A stretch of 64,000 nt of DNA from Meghimatium bilineatum (GCA_034231615.1 CM067307.1:5628647-5692646), one strand, 5' to 3'; shown: positions 44,861 through 57,590, numbered from the stretch's first letter. Program-made: numbers and translations. Notes: generated by a model not told the origin, from the sequence alone.

Positions 44861-46044
44861 TTGAGAATATGATGTTACTAATTATATCAGACATGAAATG
44901 ATCCTGCTTGACCTTGACATTAGTGTCACGTGATCTGATTACAGAGGTATTAACAAAGATGGATGCTCGTGTAGAGTTTTTCTAATCATGATAAATGAGT
45001 ACGCTGGTGGTAGTTGTCGCTGAGGACTGGATAAAGAAGGTACCGTTGTTGATGTTGGGACTCGTGGATAAAAAATAGCACAGACAGATAAATTAGGACT
45101 GTAAAAAAAATTTATGTAAACATGTAGTTGCAGTTTTTTAAATGTAAACTTGAGGCGCAGGAATGGTAATGGTAATAGTAATGAGGACACTAATTGAAGA
45201 GTTGGTAGAAGTGAAAGATGGATGAGACTTGGAATTATGGTAGTAATTACAGAAATGTAGTGATGATAATTACCATTATTATGTTGAAGCCATAACTACA
45301 TTCATTACTGTATCGAAGTCATTATCTACCATCACTAGATTCATTATTGTAAAAATGAAAGAAAAACTGCAGTAAAACTGTCTGCCGTGTGGTAAATGAA
45401 ATTTGTAAAATAACAACAACAAAAAATGATTAAATATCAGTTTTATAAATTGGACGAATACACGGATTCAACGTTTCCACCACCAGCTCTTTATCAAGAT
45501 AAGAACAAACACAAAAATTGGAATTAGAATAGACAAAAACACTGCATTGGAGCAAGTATATGGACATTTATGTTACCATGTGAGAAATAGATGGAAATGA
45601 AATAGAGCACAAAATACATATAAGCTACATGTTGAGACAGGTAAGTAGTTAAGGTAAATGCAGAAATAGGTAGTGGAAATAGCATTCACAAGGCTCGCCA
45701 CTCCCACCCAAAATAATTTTATTAGTTCGTGTTTTCCTGTTAAGGAGTGCGGGGAGGTTTTCTTGGCTGAAGAAATAAAAGCCGCCATCGCTGTCACCGC
45801 AATGTCTTCAATGAACTGTGTGATTCGCTTCTTCGTCGTTTTCTTTTTTAGTCATTAGTTTTCAGAACCAATAGAGGCACTTATATTAAGGAATACTAAA
45901 ATTTGAAAAACATTGCTGTAAACAATAATTTCTAATGAAAATATTAAATTTGAAGACATTTATATACAAAGCTGACATTTATCTTTCTGTTACTGCTGAC
46001 GGTGCCTTTGCAAAAGTTACGTTTACCGTATGTATCTATCCTAT

Positions 46045-46420
46045 ATTTATTTTAATTTATCCTCATGCTTCCTACTTGAATTTACTTGTATAAGATATTA
46101 TTTGAAGCAACATTGTTTTGTCTCTATGTTATTTATGTTTACAAGAAGGCCTTTAGGTCCTTGTGTACGAATATGCATGTTCTGTGTTTGTGTTCCTGAG
46201 GATACTTTAATACTTGTATGGGATGTTCGTTAATGTTGTAATTGTCCTTGTTTCGATTGGTCTGTTCTCAGTGACTTGAGTACACAGGCTGAAAGTCTTG
46301 ACGAGACCACATCATTTTTGGGGGATGTGGTTGGTCAAGTACGGAAAACCTGTTTACTTGTGTTGCAAAGCGATTCGGTGCTGCTAAGACAGACCTTGTT
46401 CAATTCCCGTCAGCTGTAAG
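46045..46420 (+). mobile_element. Copy of the 360-bp non-autonomous element
   Basis: Same order of blocks as the insertion at 32258-32617: tcctacttgaatttacttgt, gtgacttgagtacac and cttgttcaattcccgtca. A second start (catgcttcctacttgaattt) follows at 46440. Confidence 0.7.
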
Positions 46421-46497
46421 AATTATTTTCATTTATTCTCATGCTTCCTACTTGAATTTACTTGTATCTATACTACAGTCGTAAACATTTCATACAT

Positions 46498-46521
46498 TCT
46501 CTCTCTCTCTCTCTCTCTCCC
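46498..46521. repeat. (TC)n microsatellite
   Basis: About 11 TC/CT dinucleotides. Confidence 0.95.
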
Positions 46522-47229
46522 TATATATCCATCTTGTCACTACACTCCATATCATGCCAACTAATCCTCTTTTAAGGAGCAGACATGAGTCGCTGAGAAA
46601 ATCGGATATTCCCAATCCTATTACACGACTTCTCGGCTACGGTATCTGTAAGGTTTCCTAATCGGGGTTTCCCGATGGACAGCTTACTAGTGACTTGTCG
46701 TTTGAGGGATAGATAGTAGGGAAATACCGCAATTCAAGAGGGCTAAATGACCTTATGATGACACATATTCTGATCCATCATTATCTCCCGTTACCTGGAT
46801 TTAGATGGTTGAGGCTAGTAAATTGTAAAACAGCTTGTAAGAAAGAATGGTGCCATCATTTAATTAAAATTATTATTTGGAAACCCCGATTTTCACGCCA
46901 TAATGTTGTATATAGGTGTATCAAGTCTGTTGCTGGTCGTTTTTTTATTTTATTATTCTAGAACAGTTCATTTGTTGTCCTGTTATTCTCGTCTGTTAAC
47001 GTTATCCATATTTGTGTTGTAGTTATTGTTACAGTTAATAGTCTGTTGTTCCTATTGTTATTCTCAGACTCGAAGACAAAATAACATCTAAAGAATCACA
47101 AATTAAAAATATGATATTAAATTTTATCTATTATTTAGTTATAGAATAAGAGCAGAATAAGCGAGCGTCATGTATGAAAAGAAATTGCACATTGATGATA
47201 AATAGAATTAGGACTATTGCATAACATTT

Positions 47230-47605
47230 TATATAAACTTTCCCTCACTCAGTCGCGTAAATCGCATCTGTTGTTACACTCACTCAGTCTCGTAAATCAC
47301 ACCTGTTGTTACACTCACATCAACTTTCCATCACTCAGTCTCGTAAATCACATCTGCTGTTACAGTCACATCAACTTTCCCTCACTCAGTCTCGTAAATC
47401 ACACCTGTTGTTACACTCACATCAACTTTCCCTCACTCAGTCTCGTAAATCACACCTGTTGTTACACTCACATCAACTTTCCCTCACTCAGTCTCGTAAA
47501 TCACACCTGTTGTTACACTCACATCAACTTTCCCTCACTCAGTCTCGTAAATCACACCTGTTGTTACACGCACATTAACTTTCCCTCACTCAACCTCGTA
47601 CATCG
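47230..47605. repeat. Tandem array, 51 bp x 7
   Basis: The unit begins tcactcagtctcgtaaatca and ends acatcaactttccc. 51 is a multiple of three, so it gives 144- and 90-codon frames without coding meaning. Confidence 0.95.
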
Positions 47606-48144
47606 CTTCTGCTGTTACAAACACTCATATTGTCAGTATTTACAAATATAACAAATGTAGAGACAGAAGTATGTGAATCCTGACTCGTGTCACGAGTACT
47701 CCCTCATTATTCCCAGTGTCATTCCCTGTTTCCCGCTCGCTATTCTATCAGATATGAGAGCTTTGTTTTCCAGCAGAAGCTACGACGTTGTAAGAAACCT
47801 TCCAAAAGCACCATCTTTTCTTCAATACAACCTCATTCGTTCTATCTGTTCATTGCTCATGTCCTCTCGTATTGTTCCTTTCTTCCTTCCACATCCAGAA
47901 TTTAGCCTGGTTGTACTGTAGCCATGCAGTTATACGGACTATGTTGTTAGAAGTAACCAAGATTGATATGTACTAAAAAATGGTTGCTCGCAATGGAGTG
48001 CGGTGACTTATCTTAATGGGGACTATGTTACTGCGGGGATTTCTATCAATGGGGACTATGTAATTTTGGAATTGTTGGCTACATGTTTAAAAAAGGGGGT
48101 TATCAACAAATTTTTGGTGGTGTTCTATATTGAAGATTAACATA

Positions 48145-48290
48145 TCTTGGGGGTCTTTGTTACCTCTAATATGTTATGGTAGTATGTCCTGATATAACCT
48201 AATTGGACTTTGTTGTCTGCTGGTTGAAAGGTGCACGCCTCTCAAAAAGAGAAGCAAACTCATTAACTACATACATTTTTAGTGAGAGGA
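48145..48290 (+). repeat. Dispersed repeat H, direct copy
   Basis: gggtctttgttacctctaat, then tgtcctgatataacctaatt and cacgcctctcaaaaagagaa. Inverted relative to 35440-35610. Confidence 0.7.
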
Positions 48291-48599
48291 TTAATAAAGA
48301 CACACTATGCAACATCTCATTGTTTGAACCAGATAGTTTTGCTTTCCTCTCTATTCACTCTATTCTCCGCTGGAGGAACATAGACAGGTTTTTTTAAAAC
48401 TTGATTTATTATCTGCAGTGCGCAACTCGACCGGCTCGAAATTTTGGCGGGCTCGACATGTGACCAAAAAATAGTAGCATTGTTACCTGTTATGCATGTC
48501 ATAAGAGGCGACTAAAATAATTTTGGTTATGGAGTTAGCTATCTCATCTGATACATGGTACAGTGATTGATAAGCCGTGTTAAAAACGGATTTGTTAGG

Positions 48600-48695
48600 C
48601 TCAAAGGTGGAGCTATCGCAGGCAAGCTGTGAACAATGACACAAAGAACTCTATTCTCCTGACTACATTCTGCGAATATGCAGGAATTTGTGGAA
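48600..48695 (-). repeat. Dispersed repeat R1, inverted copy
   Basis: tatcgcaggcaagctgtgaa, then tgactacattctgcgaatat and gcaggaatttgtgg. Confidence 0.55.
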
Positions 48696-49369
48696 AAAGT
48701 ACAAAATAAAAAAGATATCTATCTGTATAATTATCAAATTCTGAAAGTGGAGACCAACTCAGCATTTTATCAGCAGCAGTGATTTCCTATGGAATATTTA
48801 CCCTCAGCAGCTTGTCATTATCTTCTAAGCGGTTCAGATACGAAACTACCTACCATGTCTAAAAAAACCTATCAATACTGCATTGTCCCCTCTTAAAGGA
48901 GTTGTAAGTAGGTAGCGAATGGATTGTGCCGTAAAAGCTGTATGACAATGGGAGTGACTAGAGGTGATGGGAGAAAGTGTTCCCTCTCCAGAAAGGTCAG
49001 AAGAACGCGTAATCAACAACTGGGACACTGAGCGTATACACTTTTAGATGGTCTGACGGAACGGCAATCAGAGCATACATGGGAATGCCACCAGTGCTGT
49101 GACGCTTGTTCCTAATCAAGAATCAATCCGCATGACTTTATGTCGCCTCGTCAACTTTATGTTAATTTTTTTTTAAATTTTATTTACTTTTTCAACAGTC
49201 ATAAAAAAACACAAAGTTCTTACCGAGAAGGAACAAAGTTCTTACCTCAAAGTTGTGAGACCAACGCCCGCTTATCTTGAGGTTAACTTGGCCATGCGTC
49301 ACACTACGAAACTACTGTCTGGAAACCAATATGCATCTTAGCGATCTAAGGCGTGTTCACTATCCATCA

Positions 49370-49600
49370 ATTACAGATCCAGGCACCATCTTTTACAGAT
49401 CCATGCACCATCTTTTACAGGTCCATGCACTATCTTTTACAGATCCGGGCACCATCTTTTACAGATCCGGGCACCATCTTTTACAGATCCATGCACCATC
49501 TTTTACAGATCCATGCACCATCTTTTACAGATACATGCACCATCTTTTACAGATCCAGACACCATCTTTTACAGATCCCGGCACCATTTTTTTTTACAGA
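49370..49600. repeat. Tandem array, 22 bp x 10
   Basis: cttttacagatccatgcacc plus at, with ccgggc and ccaggc variants. Confidence 0.95.
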
Positions 49601-50244
49601 TGTACACACAATTTCACCCGTTATATCAATCAATAGACGCCGTTCTCATACCCTTGAGGTCCCGGGTTCATTTCGCGGTTGGCACATAATTTTGTATTTC
49701 GGAGGTACACTCAAAATCCTTTCGTTACATGTCGTGGCGTCTGCTGTGGCAAAGCGGCCTTTATTTCCCCAGCCCATATAAAACCTCCCTAACGCCTTCA
49801 CGGGAAAACATGCAGTAACAAACCATTCTTTTATTAATCAAAATATGGTACAAGGATATGATACATTATTGACAACGTCGCAATAACAATTGGTTGTACA
49901 GAAATATTTTTGGGAATTCCCTTTATGTGTATACTTCGTCAAGAAAGTGTTACTTTTTGTACAATCACTGGTGGTATGAGGTTCGGGGTTGTCGCGCTGA
50001 CCAGGATATTGATATGGTTGGGGTCTTATTGTGATAGAGGTGTCTTTTTCTTACCGATTCGATGAGTCGGCTTCGAATGATTTACATTGTCAGTGGTGTG
50101 AGTCAGTGATGAAGTCTGTGCTTTAGAGATTTACTTCCGTTTGTGTACTTGGAAACGTGGATGTTAAGGGGACATGAAAGATCAGACAGATTTACCGACC
50201 CGACCACAGTTATTCGTGGTAGTTCAATGGATTAGTTCAATGGC

Positions 50245-50475
50245 TATAATGTAGGACCAGGGAGTGAAGTATGGTGTTGCCAGAAACTATGCGTTGTGTT
50301 GCAAGTAGTGATGCGTGGTATTGGAAGTAAGGATGCATGGTGTTGCAAGTAACGAAGCCTGGTGTTGCAAGAAGCGATGTGTAGTTTTGCAAGAAACGAT
50401 GCGTTGTGTTGCACAAAACGAACCGTGGTATTTCAGTAACGAACCACGGTGTTGCAAGATGTGAAGCGTGGGGTT
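50245..50475. repeat. Degenerate tandem repeat, 22-24 bp
   Basis: Units of gtgttgcaag-taacgaagc type, irregular. Confidence 0.85.
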
Positions 50476-50626
50476 GCAAGTCTAAGAATTAAGAGATGAG
50501 TTATCAACCAGTACAAACCCTAGACAGCCAGTCACGACATGCTGAAGAGCATAATGAATATAAGATCAAAGCACATATAGACGTGTCCGGAGTGCCATGC
50601 AGATGACCTCACGACTAAATAACATA

Positions 50627-50630
<4 letters not shown>

Positions 50631-50702
<72 letters not shown>
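50631..50702. repeat. (TA)n microsatellite, about 35 units
   Basis: It directly precedes the LINE fragment starting at about 50710. Confidence 0.97.
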
Positions 50703-50707
<5 letters not shown>

Positions 50708-51605
50708 TATTGCCTGGGCTATGAGAAAAAGCACATCCAACACAAATTTAGGAATCAAAAGGATAAATAAAACAACGTTAGAAGACCTGGATTTTGCCGA
50801 TGATCTTGCACTATTGAGTGAGTGAAAACCATCAAGATGCACAAACAAAAACTGATAGATTAAAACTCATTGCAGGACAAATAGGTCTCCACATCAATTC
50901 AGCAAAGACGAAAATTATGGACTTCACCAAGTCACCTAACGAAATTACTTTAAATGGACAACAACTTGAAAAAGTACATAAATTATCATTTCTAGGAAGC
51001 AAATTAACACACGACGGTGATGTCATGCCAGAAATTACAACTCGCATTGCCCTAGCATCAAGTACATTTAACAGACTGTCTAATATCTGGAAGTCAAAGT
51101 CAATCAGCACACGCACGAAAATGCGCTTATTTAATTCCTGCGTTATTCCGGTGCTATCATATGGATGTGAGAGCTGGAAAAGCTCTTTATCTTCAGAAAA
51201 GAAATTACTGAGTTTCGAGAACAAATGTCTTCGTAGGATAACTAACACCCATTGGAGTGAATTCAAATCGAATGAAAAAATCAGAGAAGAGACATCAAAA
51301 TTTCATCACAGATGTTATCAGAAAACGCAGTTGGTCCTACATCGAGCATGTTCTACGCGCAGACACAAACAGAATACACCACCAATCTCTTGAATGGATA
51401 CATACAGGCAAAAGAGCAAAGGGTAGACCAAAAGAAACACTCAGAAGAACAATACTTAGAGAAAGTAAAACAACCAATATTCATACTATTCAAGAACTGC
51501 ACAGAATAGCTTTGAACAGACAGAATTGGAGAGTTCTGACCTCTGCCCTATGCGCTAACTTCAGCGCAAAAGGAAAATGAATGAATGAATATATATATAT
51601 ATAAA
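50708..51605 (+). mobile_element. Longest LINE copy: reverse transcriptase C-terminal half, frame-broken
   Basis: Starts within the polymerase palm: DLDFADDLALLS carries the catalytic FADD box (50793-50804). The frame shifts near 50815 into SENHQDAQTKTDRL, then LHINSAKTKIMDF, LGSKLTHDGD, CVIPVLSYGCESW and NKCLRRITNT. It shifts again near 51295 into RKRSWSYIEHVLR, GKRAKGRPKETLRR and a stop at 51578-51580. The 3' end is an atgaatgaatgaatatat tail. It is 5' truncated against a (TA)n tract, as expected for target-primed insertion, and inactive because of two frameshifts. Confidence 0.88.
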
Positions 51606-51939
51606 TATATCATATAACCATTTTGTTCCAAAACGTTGTTTTAATCATGGATTCTCTGAGCGCTTCTCTGTTCCGGGCAAGCAGACCTGCATTGACCAGA
51701 GACATGTACATACATTCTTCGATGTCGCTGGCTCACCTTCTCATCTGGATATATTGGTACAAAAATATCTCAGTAATACTTTGACTAGTTTACCACGTTT
51801 TCATCAGTATAGCTCAATATCGTATAGAAATCTCTCGGTACTATAAAACAGTAGTTCTAAATCTTTTTTTGCGTATGGCCCCCATTTTAGAACATTTTGT
51901 ATTTTATGATATATACAAAAACAACTGTTACCATCAAAC

Positions 51940-52065
51940 ACTTCCATCACTAACACCCTTTATACAGACACAACACAGCTCAAGAAGACATGCACCTACC
52001 ACCACCTGGGACAGGGAAGAAAGAGGGAAATCTCGCAACCCCGGGGATCGGATACGTAAGCAAGT
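51940..52065 (+). repeat. Dispersed repeat G, copy 2
   Basis: ccatcactaacaccctttat and catgcacctaccaccacctg; counterpart of 13785-13930. Confidence 0.65.
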
Positions 52066-52511
52066 AAATACTCTGGCTCTACTAGGCGAGTTTTTTTTCT
52101 TCTTTCCAATTTCAAACTATTTTTCTTAGCCCATCCTGAATGTTTCTGCCCCCCCCCCCCCGAATCAAGAGGCCCACGGTGAGACCCACTGCTAAAAATA
52201 AGACTTAGGTAATGTTTGTTGACGATCAATTCTTATCATGACGTGGGAAATCTCATAGCAAATCCTTCTATTTAGAGTTACGTGGTGAAAGTCACCAAAC
52301 ATTGTGAACCATCAGTAGAACAAAAGAAAAACCACACGCAGAAACACCACAAAATATCAAGACTTAAAAATTCAAATTTGTCCAAAAAAAGACAACAAAC
52401 GGCACGTGCAAAGGAATGCAAGTCACGAGATGGTGTCAAGTAAGGTTATTCATAGGGACAAAACGAAACAAGGAGAATCAGAGACGAAACGGAAGTCTGC
52501 CATGAAGCTCG

Positions 52512-52521
52512 GCGCATGCGC
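52512..52521. promoter_or_regulatory. NRF1-like palindrome GCGCATGCGC
   Basis: A single perfect GCGCATGCGC in an otherwise AT-rich intron. It matches the known NRF1 consensus core. One site by itself is weak evidence. Confidence 0.25.
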
Positions 52522-53004
52522 ACGGATTCTTCAGACCAGCTTTCCGGAAGCTAAGGTGTCTCGGACGGGATTCCTGAAAGCTGAGAGCTACAACTGAAGA
52601 AATCCTCTTTGTTTTGTTACTCCAACTGTGTTTAAAAAAAGCAGACGAATTTAGCCACGACCATCTACAACATTAAACCTTCTGGCTAATGGGAAATCAA
52701 GCCTACCTATTGACTCATTTGATCAAACATTTTTATTGGTCACTATGATTAGACTTTATGTTACAGCCAATGAAAACCAAGGGAACAATCAAATATCATT
52801 TTAGGAAACTTGATTCCCTATCCGCCAATAGGTCGCATATAGCAGTGACATATACAATAGTTTATCTCATACAAATAAAATGAATTGAATACTCTATATT
52901 CAAACAAAGAAATTCTACGCTGTCGTTCTATCAATACCCTCAAGGTTGGCTGTAAGGTACCTCGAACATCTCTTTCTGTGGTAATTGTTGTGTTGTGTGT
53001 TCGT

Positions 53005-53400
53005 CCCTCACAATTGATGATGACCATTTTTACATTCACTTTTGAAAATTCACTTAGAATTATGCCCATGCACAATAGTTCGTAGATGGCTAATGAGCCC
53101 TATTCGAGCTGTAAATGTTCTTGGACGGTTCGGACATGGAATGACCACTGTAGGCGGATTTTGGTCTATTAATGACTTTCTAGCTACTCTCCGCTGTTGC
53201 GCAGCAGCATTTCTCCTCTTTTCACAAGATGATGCGTTCTTTTTTACTGTAGAACGCAATGTAGATCTATTTTGTGCAAGTTCTTCCCATGTATCGTGGT
53301 CTATTACAAAGGCTTTCAGTGAGGTCTTTAACGAGTCCTTGTAGCGCTTCTTTTTGACCACATTGAGATCGTTTACTCTTCTCCAGCTCACCATAGAGAA
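53005..53400 (-). mobile_element. LINE 3' fragment with zinc-finger-like C-terminus
   Basis: The minus-strand frame reads RYKDSLKTSLKAFVID, TWEELAQNRSTLR and PCPNRPRTFTARIGLISHL, and stops at 53052-53050. The 3' block ggtcatcatcaattgtgagg plus gacgaacac is the same family 3' end as the element at 14868-15207. A zinc-finger Cys is replaced (PNRPRTF), consistent with decay. Confidence 0.8.
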
Positions 53401-53413
53401 GTATCTTTGGAAG

Positions 53414-53772
53414 GCAAAATGAATTAAACAGGTTACTAAAACACTTACCTTGCCTATTAATAAAGATATATTTAAAAAAGTATATATAAAAAAAACATAC
53501 AATAAAACTAAACAGGACAATTCTCCACGTATCGGCTCAAATTGAACCTTTTTGGCGCTTTGGAGACGGGGCTTGATGAAATCTAGTCATCTATTTTGTT
53601 TTTTATTTTGTTGTTTTCTGTTGTTTGTCTCTTGAGAAAGGTTCAATTTGAGCCGATACGTGGAGAATTGTCCTGTTTAGTTTTATTGTATGTTTTTTTA
53701 TATATACTTTCTTTAATATATCTTATTAATAGGCTAGGTAAGTGTTTTAGTAACCTGTTTAATTCATTTTGC
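53414..53772. repeat. Long inverted repeat: arms of about 137 bp, 84-bp loop
   Basis: Left arm 53414-53552, right arm 53637-53772, nearly perfect reverse complements including gccgatacgtggagaattgt and the A/T-rich interior. The differences are a few bases (for example taaaaaag against ctttctttaa). Confidence 0.93.
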
Positions 53773-54544
53773 TTGACTATTTGTTCATTAGGTTACTGCG
53801 GCACCATCCACTTTGTCGGACACCCTCTGACCATTTGATTAGTTATCTTTGGCAGGCGATAGTCTGGCATAAAAAAATGCATCCTTGGTAATATACTATG
53901 TTAGACCAACCCGTCTATGATGCGATGTTTACCTCTGACTTGTCTTCTTTTACTTCTTGCTCGAACCCTCTCAAGTCTATCTTCAAGTACATTTGTAAAG
54001 TATATGTTTTTTTTAAATTTCCAAAAAACTGTCTTTGTTTAATTTGTATTTCCTTTAATACTTCGTTGTTCATACACAGTGTTACCAGAGCCTCTTTGAT
54101 CTTTTTATTATCTTTCCATGAAAATATCCTTTTTTATGTATTGTTCAGCACTGTATTCACGCCCTTGGATAAAGGAGAGTAAGGGGGACATAATCCCCTC
54201 CCTTAGATAATTAGAACAAGACTTTTAGAACTAGGAGTACAGATACAAGGAAATAAGTCTCCCACTTTAACGATTTTTTCACAAAAAAAGGTTGTCAAAT
54301 TTCTTAGCAAAAATCAGGAATTCCACACGAAAACAAATATTTTTAGATCAAACCCCCATCCTTAGTGAAAACCTATCTACGACACTGACTTTGTGGTCAG
54401 TGTCAAAACTTAGCAATAAAGATGATGATGAAATAATCCCTCAAGATATGAGAAGACAACTCTTCACTGCCCATAATAGCCTGTCTAACAATAAAACGGT
54501 GTCTTCTCAGTTGTGAGATTGAAATTGACACACGGACTCCTATA

Positions 54545-54585
54545 CGATCTCAAAGGCATGAATGCGTAAGGGGGGGGGGGGGTCT
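54545..54585. repeat. Poly-G tract
   Basis: aaggggggggggggg near 54569-54582. Confidence 0.9.
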
Positions 54586-54724
54586 ACGAATGCATTAATA
54601 AAATCCATATGGATGGTACTCCATTCCGCTAATATTCCAGAATTGCAATGTCCTGCCAGAGGCACAGCACACACTTATGTGTCAGATATGTCATCATTTT
54701 TCTATCACATTTGTTGGTTCATCT

Positions 54725-54828
54725 GTAATGATAGTACATCTGTAGTGATGGTACATCTGTAGTGATGGTACATCTGTAGTGATGGTACATCTGTAGTGAT
54801 GGTACATCTGTAGTGATGGTACATCTAG
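54725..54828. repeat. Tandem array, 17 bp x 6
   Basis: agtgatggtacatctgt, nearly perfect. Confidence 0.95.
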
Positions 54829-54854
54829 CATTTACCGTCACCTAGATGTCTACT

Positions 54855-55000
54855 ACAATATAACAAAAGTACAACAACATCCCATATCCGGTAGCTCTTC
54901 GTCATGCACGTGGATTACTTGATTGAAGACAAAAGTACAACATCGCATGTCCAGTACCTCTTCGTCATCCACGTGGATTACGTGATTGAAGACAAAACTA
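54855..55000. repeat. Local duplication, about 70 bp x 2
   Basis: acaaaagtacaacaacatcc at 54862 and a similar acaaaagtacaacatcgcat at 54929, each followed by a ctcttcgtcat and acgtggatta block. Confidence 0.75.
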
Positions 55001-55254
55001 CGAAATTATGATACGACGTGACAAAGATGTTCCACAGCTGACAGGTTATCAGCTCATTCCCCCAACTTTACTTAGTTGTCCACTACGATATAACAGGAAA
55101 GAAGACAGTAGCCTTATTCTTCGGATCGTGAAATGGAACTTCAAACTCCTGGATTCTTACACTGGCACTTGATAATGATATCAAGACCTATTAAAAGAAT
55201 AGTACCAACAGTGATGACGTATCTACGCCGATTACTCGGTGGGAGAGGAAGAGA

Positions 55255-55712
55255 TTTAAGAAACAGTGATATCAGAACAGAAAGTGGTAGCGTTGACGTT
55301 ATGAATATCTCGAAGAAACAGTGATATCAGAACAGAAAGTGGTAGCTTTGACGTTATGAATATCTGGAAGAAGCAGTGATATCAGAACAGAAAGTGGTAG
55401 CTTTGACGTTATGAATTTCTGGAAGAAGCAGTCATATCAGAACAGAAAGTGGTAGCTTTGACGTTATGAATTTCTGGAAGACACAGTCATATCAGAACAG
55501 AAAGTGGTAGCGTTGATGTTATGAATTTCTGGAAGAAGCAGTCATATCAGAACAGAAAGTGGTAGCTTTGACGTTATGAATTTCTGGAAGACACAGTCAT
55601 ATCAGAACAGAAAGTGGTAGCTTTGACATTATGAATTTCTGGAAGAAACAGTGATATCAAAACAGAAATTGTTAGCTTTGACGTTATGAATTTCTGGAAG
55701 AAACAGGGAGTC
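55255..55712. repeat. Tandem array, 55 bp x 8
   Basis: The unit begins ggaagaagcagtcatatcag and ends tttgacgttatgaatttct. The first copy lies inside a short frame at 55133-55324. Confidence 0.95.
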
Positions 55713-55769
55713 ATAGGACTACGTAGTTAGATATACTTCAGGAAGTCTACTAAAACAGCAGCGACATTC

Positions 55770-56115
55770 TTCTTCGTTTATTCTAAAATTCCTGCAAATT
55801 TTCAGGATACAGTTTTACAGCTTTGCTGTGATATCTGCGCTTTTTAGTCTGACACATCTGACTTCAGCATGGCTTCGATAATTTGACATTTTATAGGATG
55901 GGACAGAAAACTTCATGTCTCCTTAGTCCTAATCTACTTGTCATGCATGAAGGCAAACAGTGTTGTTTGTTATTCCTCACTCGGTTTTCGGTATCACACA
56001 TTTCACAACATTCAAATATATTCGGACAGACCAAGATGACAAAAGCATTGGCTATGTGGGTAACAAGTCTAGGGAGATGCCGTGCTATGATGCAGAGAGG
56101 CGGCCCTATCAGGAT
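55770..56115 (+). repeat. Dispersed repeat R1, long copy
   Basis: attcctgcaaattttcagga, gctgtgatatctgcgctttt, cacatctgacttcagcatgg and tattcctcactcggttttcg follow the full-length order seen at 20505. Confidence 0.65.
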
Positions 56116-56359
56116 GGGTACCATAATGGGACGGAATAAGCTGCAAAATAAAAATACAATTTGAACTATTCAGTAATAAAATATCTTAATGCAGCGCTGT
56201 TCTATGTTGGTGCATGTTATTCCGATATTAATGTATACGATTTATCGCACGCCGTCGACTTAAGCACTTTCCATCCGCTTTGATTACGGTTTCTTGTGCA
56301 AGTGCATCGTTGGCGAGTGCTCGCCGAAATACATGTGATCTGACAGCGCTAATCAAACC

Positions 56360-57062
56360 TTTAATATGAAGGTAAATATAGAAAAGACTGAAGTAATGAA
56401 GATAGGAAAAACAGAAAGAAACAATATATATATATATATATATTTAAAAAAACAGACGTACAACAAGTGACAGAATTTACATACATTTGAAGCAATATAA
56501 CAACAGACGGCAAGAGCAGCAAAAAAATACACAATAGATGTAGTAAAGCATACTAAGCCCTAGGGTAAATGACACCAATCTTCAAAAACAAAAATATAGA
56601 TTGAAACACTAAAATAACACTATTAAAAACGATTATTATGCCAACGCTGTGCTACCAAATGCCAAACTTGAACAACGACAGCACAAGATAAATGTAAACT
56701 TGTGACAGCTGAAATGGAATGCTTGCGCAGAATCATAGTAATATCGCTAAGAGACAGCGTGAGAAATGAGGACATTAGATAAAGAACCGGTACCACCTCA
56801 GTCTAGGAATATATTAAGATACAACAGATCAAATGGTTTGCACACATCAGCAGACTACCATCAGACATCATTCCACATCAATATATGTTACACAAATAAA
56901 GTGAAGGTAGACCTAGAGGCCGATCACGAAAACGATGTGCCATCGGGAAAAAAAGAGACACCAAACTCCACAAAATACAAAATATTCAGCACACAGGATA
57001 ATCTGCAGAAAACGCTTCTATCCGTGACACTGAAAGCGACAAAGGGTTTAGCAAATAGATAG
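56360..57062 (+). mobile_element. Heavily decayed LINE reverse transcriptase fragment
   Basis: Pieces in several phases: VNIEKTEVMKIGK, ITTDGKSSK, PTLCYQ and EMECLRRIIV, with many stops. The N..KTE.MK..., I..DG..., CLRRI order is that of a non-LTR reverse transcriptase between the FADD box and the thumb. A short (TA)n tract interrupts it near 56425. Confidence 0.65.
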
Positions 57063-57399
57063 ATAAAAGGCAATTATTTTTGTTAGAAGTATATCCCGCG
57101 GTCGACCCTAAAAACTGTGGCGGTAATTTTCACAAGAGACAATTACACATATTACATGGTGTTAGTTCTCCCTTTAGCTTACAATTATTGGTATTATTTG
57201 ATTTTAATGTTAGTTTGATTAGTGAAGTGGCAAGTGGCCTGTGCTGTGTTTAAACCAGTAAATAATATATCTGCATTAGTATAATAGTTTTGTATTTAAA
57301 CTAAATCATTTTGTGTGTTTAAGAAGTAGATCTAGAAGGATAATTATTGGAAAAGGGTGGGGGGAGTAAAAGTAATTCTATCGATTTACTTATTGTCAT

Positions 57400-57590
57400 T
57401 GAAAATGATTATGTTATGTCAATAAATTATGTTATGTCAATAAATTATGTTATGTCAATAAATTATGTTATGTCAATAAATTATGTTATGTCAATATATT
57501 ATGTTATGTCAATAAATTATGTTAGGACAATACATTTTGTTATGACTATAAATTATGTTATGACAATAAATTATGTTATGACCAAATAAA
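57400..57590. repeat. Tandem array, 18 bp x 10
   Basis: gttatgtcaataaattat, later gttatgacaataaattat. Confidence 0.95.

Noticed and set aside
47217..47651. 144-aa Ser/His/Cys-rich frame
   Set aside because: A 17-residue repeat copied from the 51-bp DNA array; a 90-aa frame is open in another phase too.
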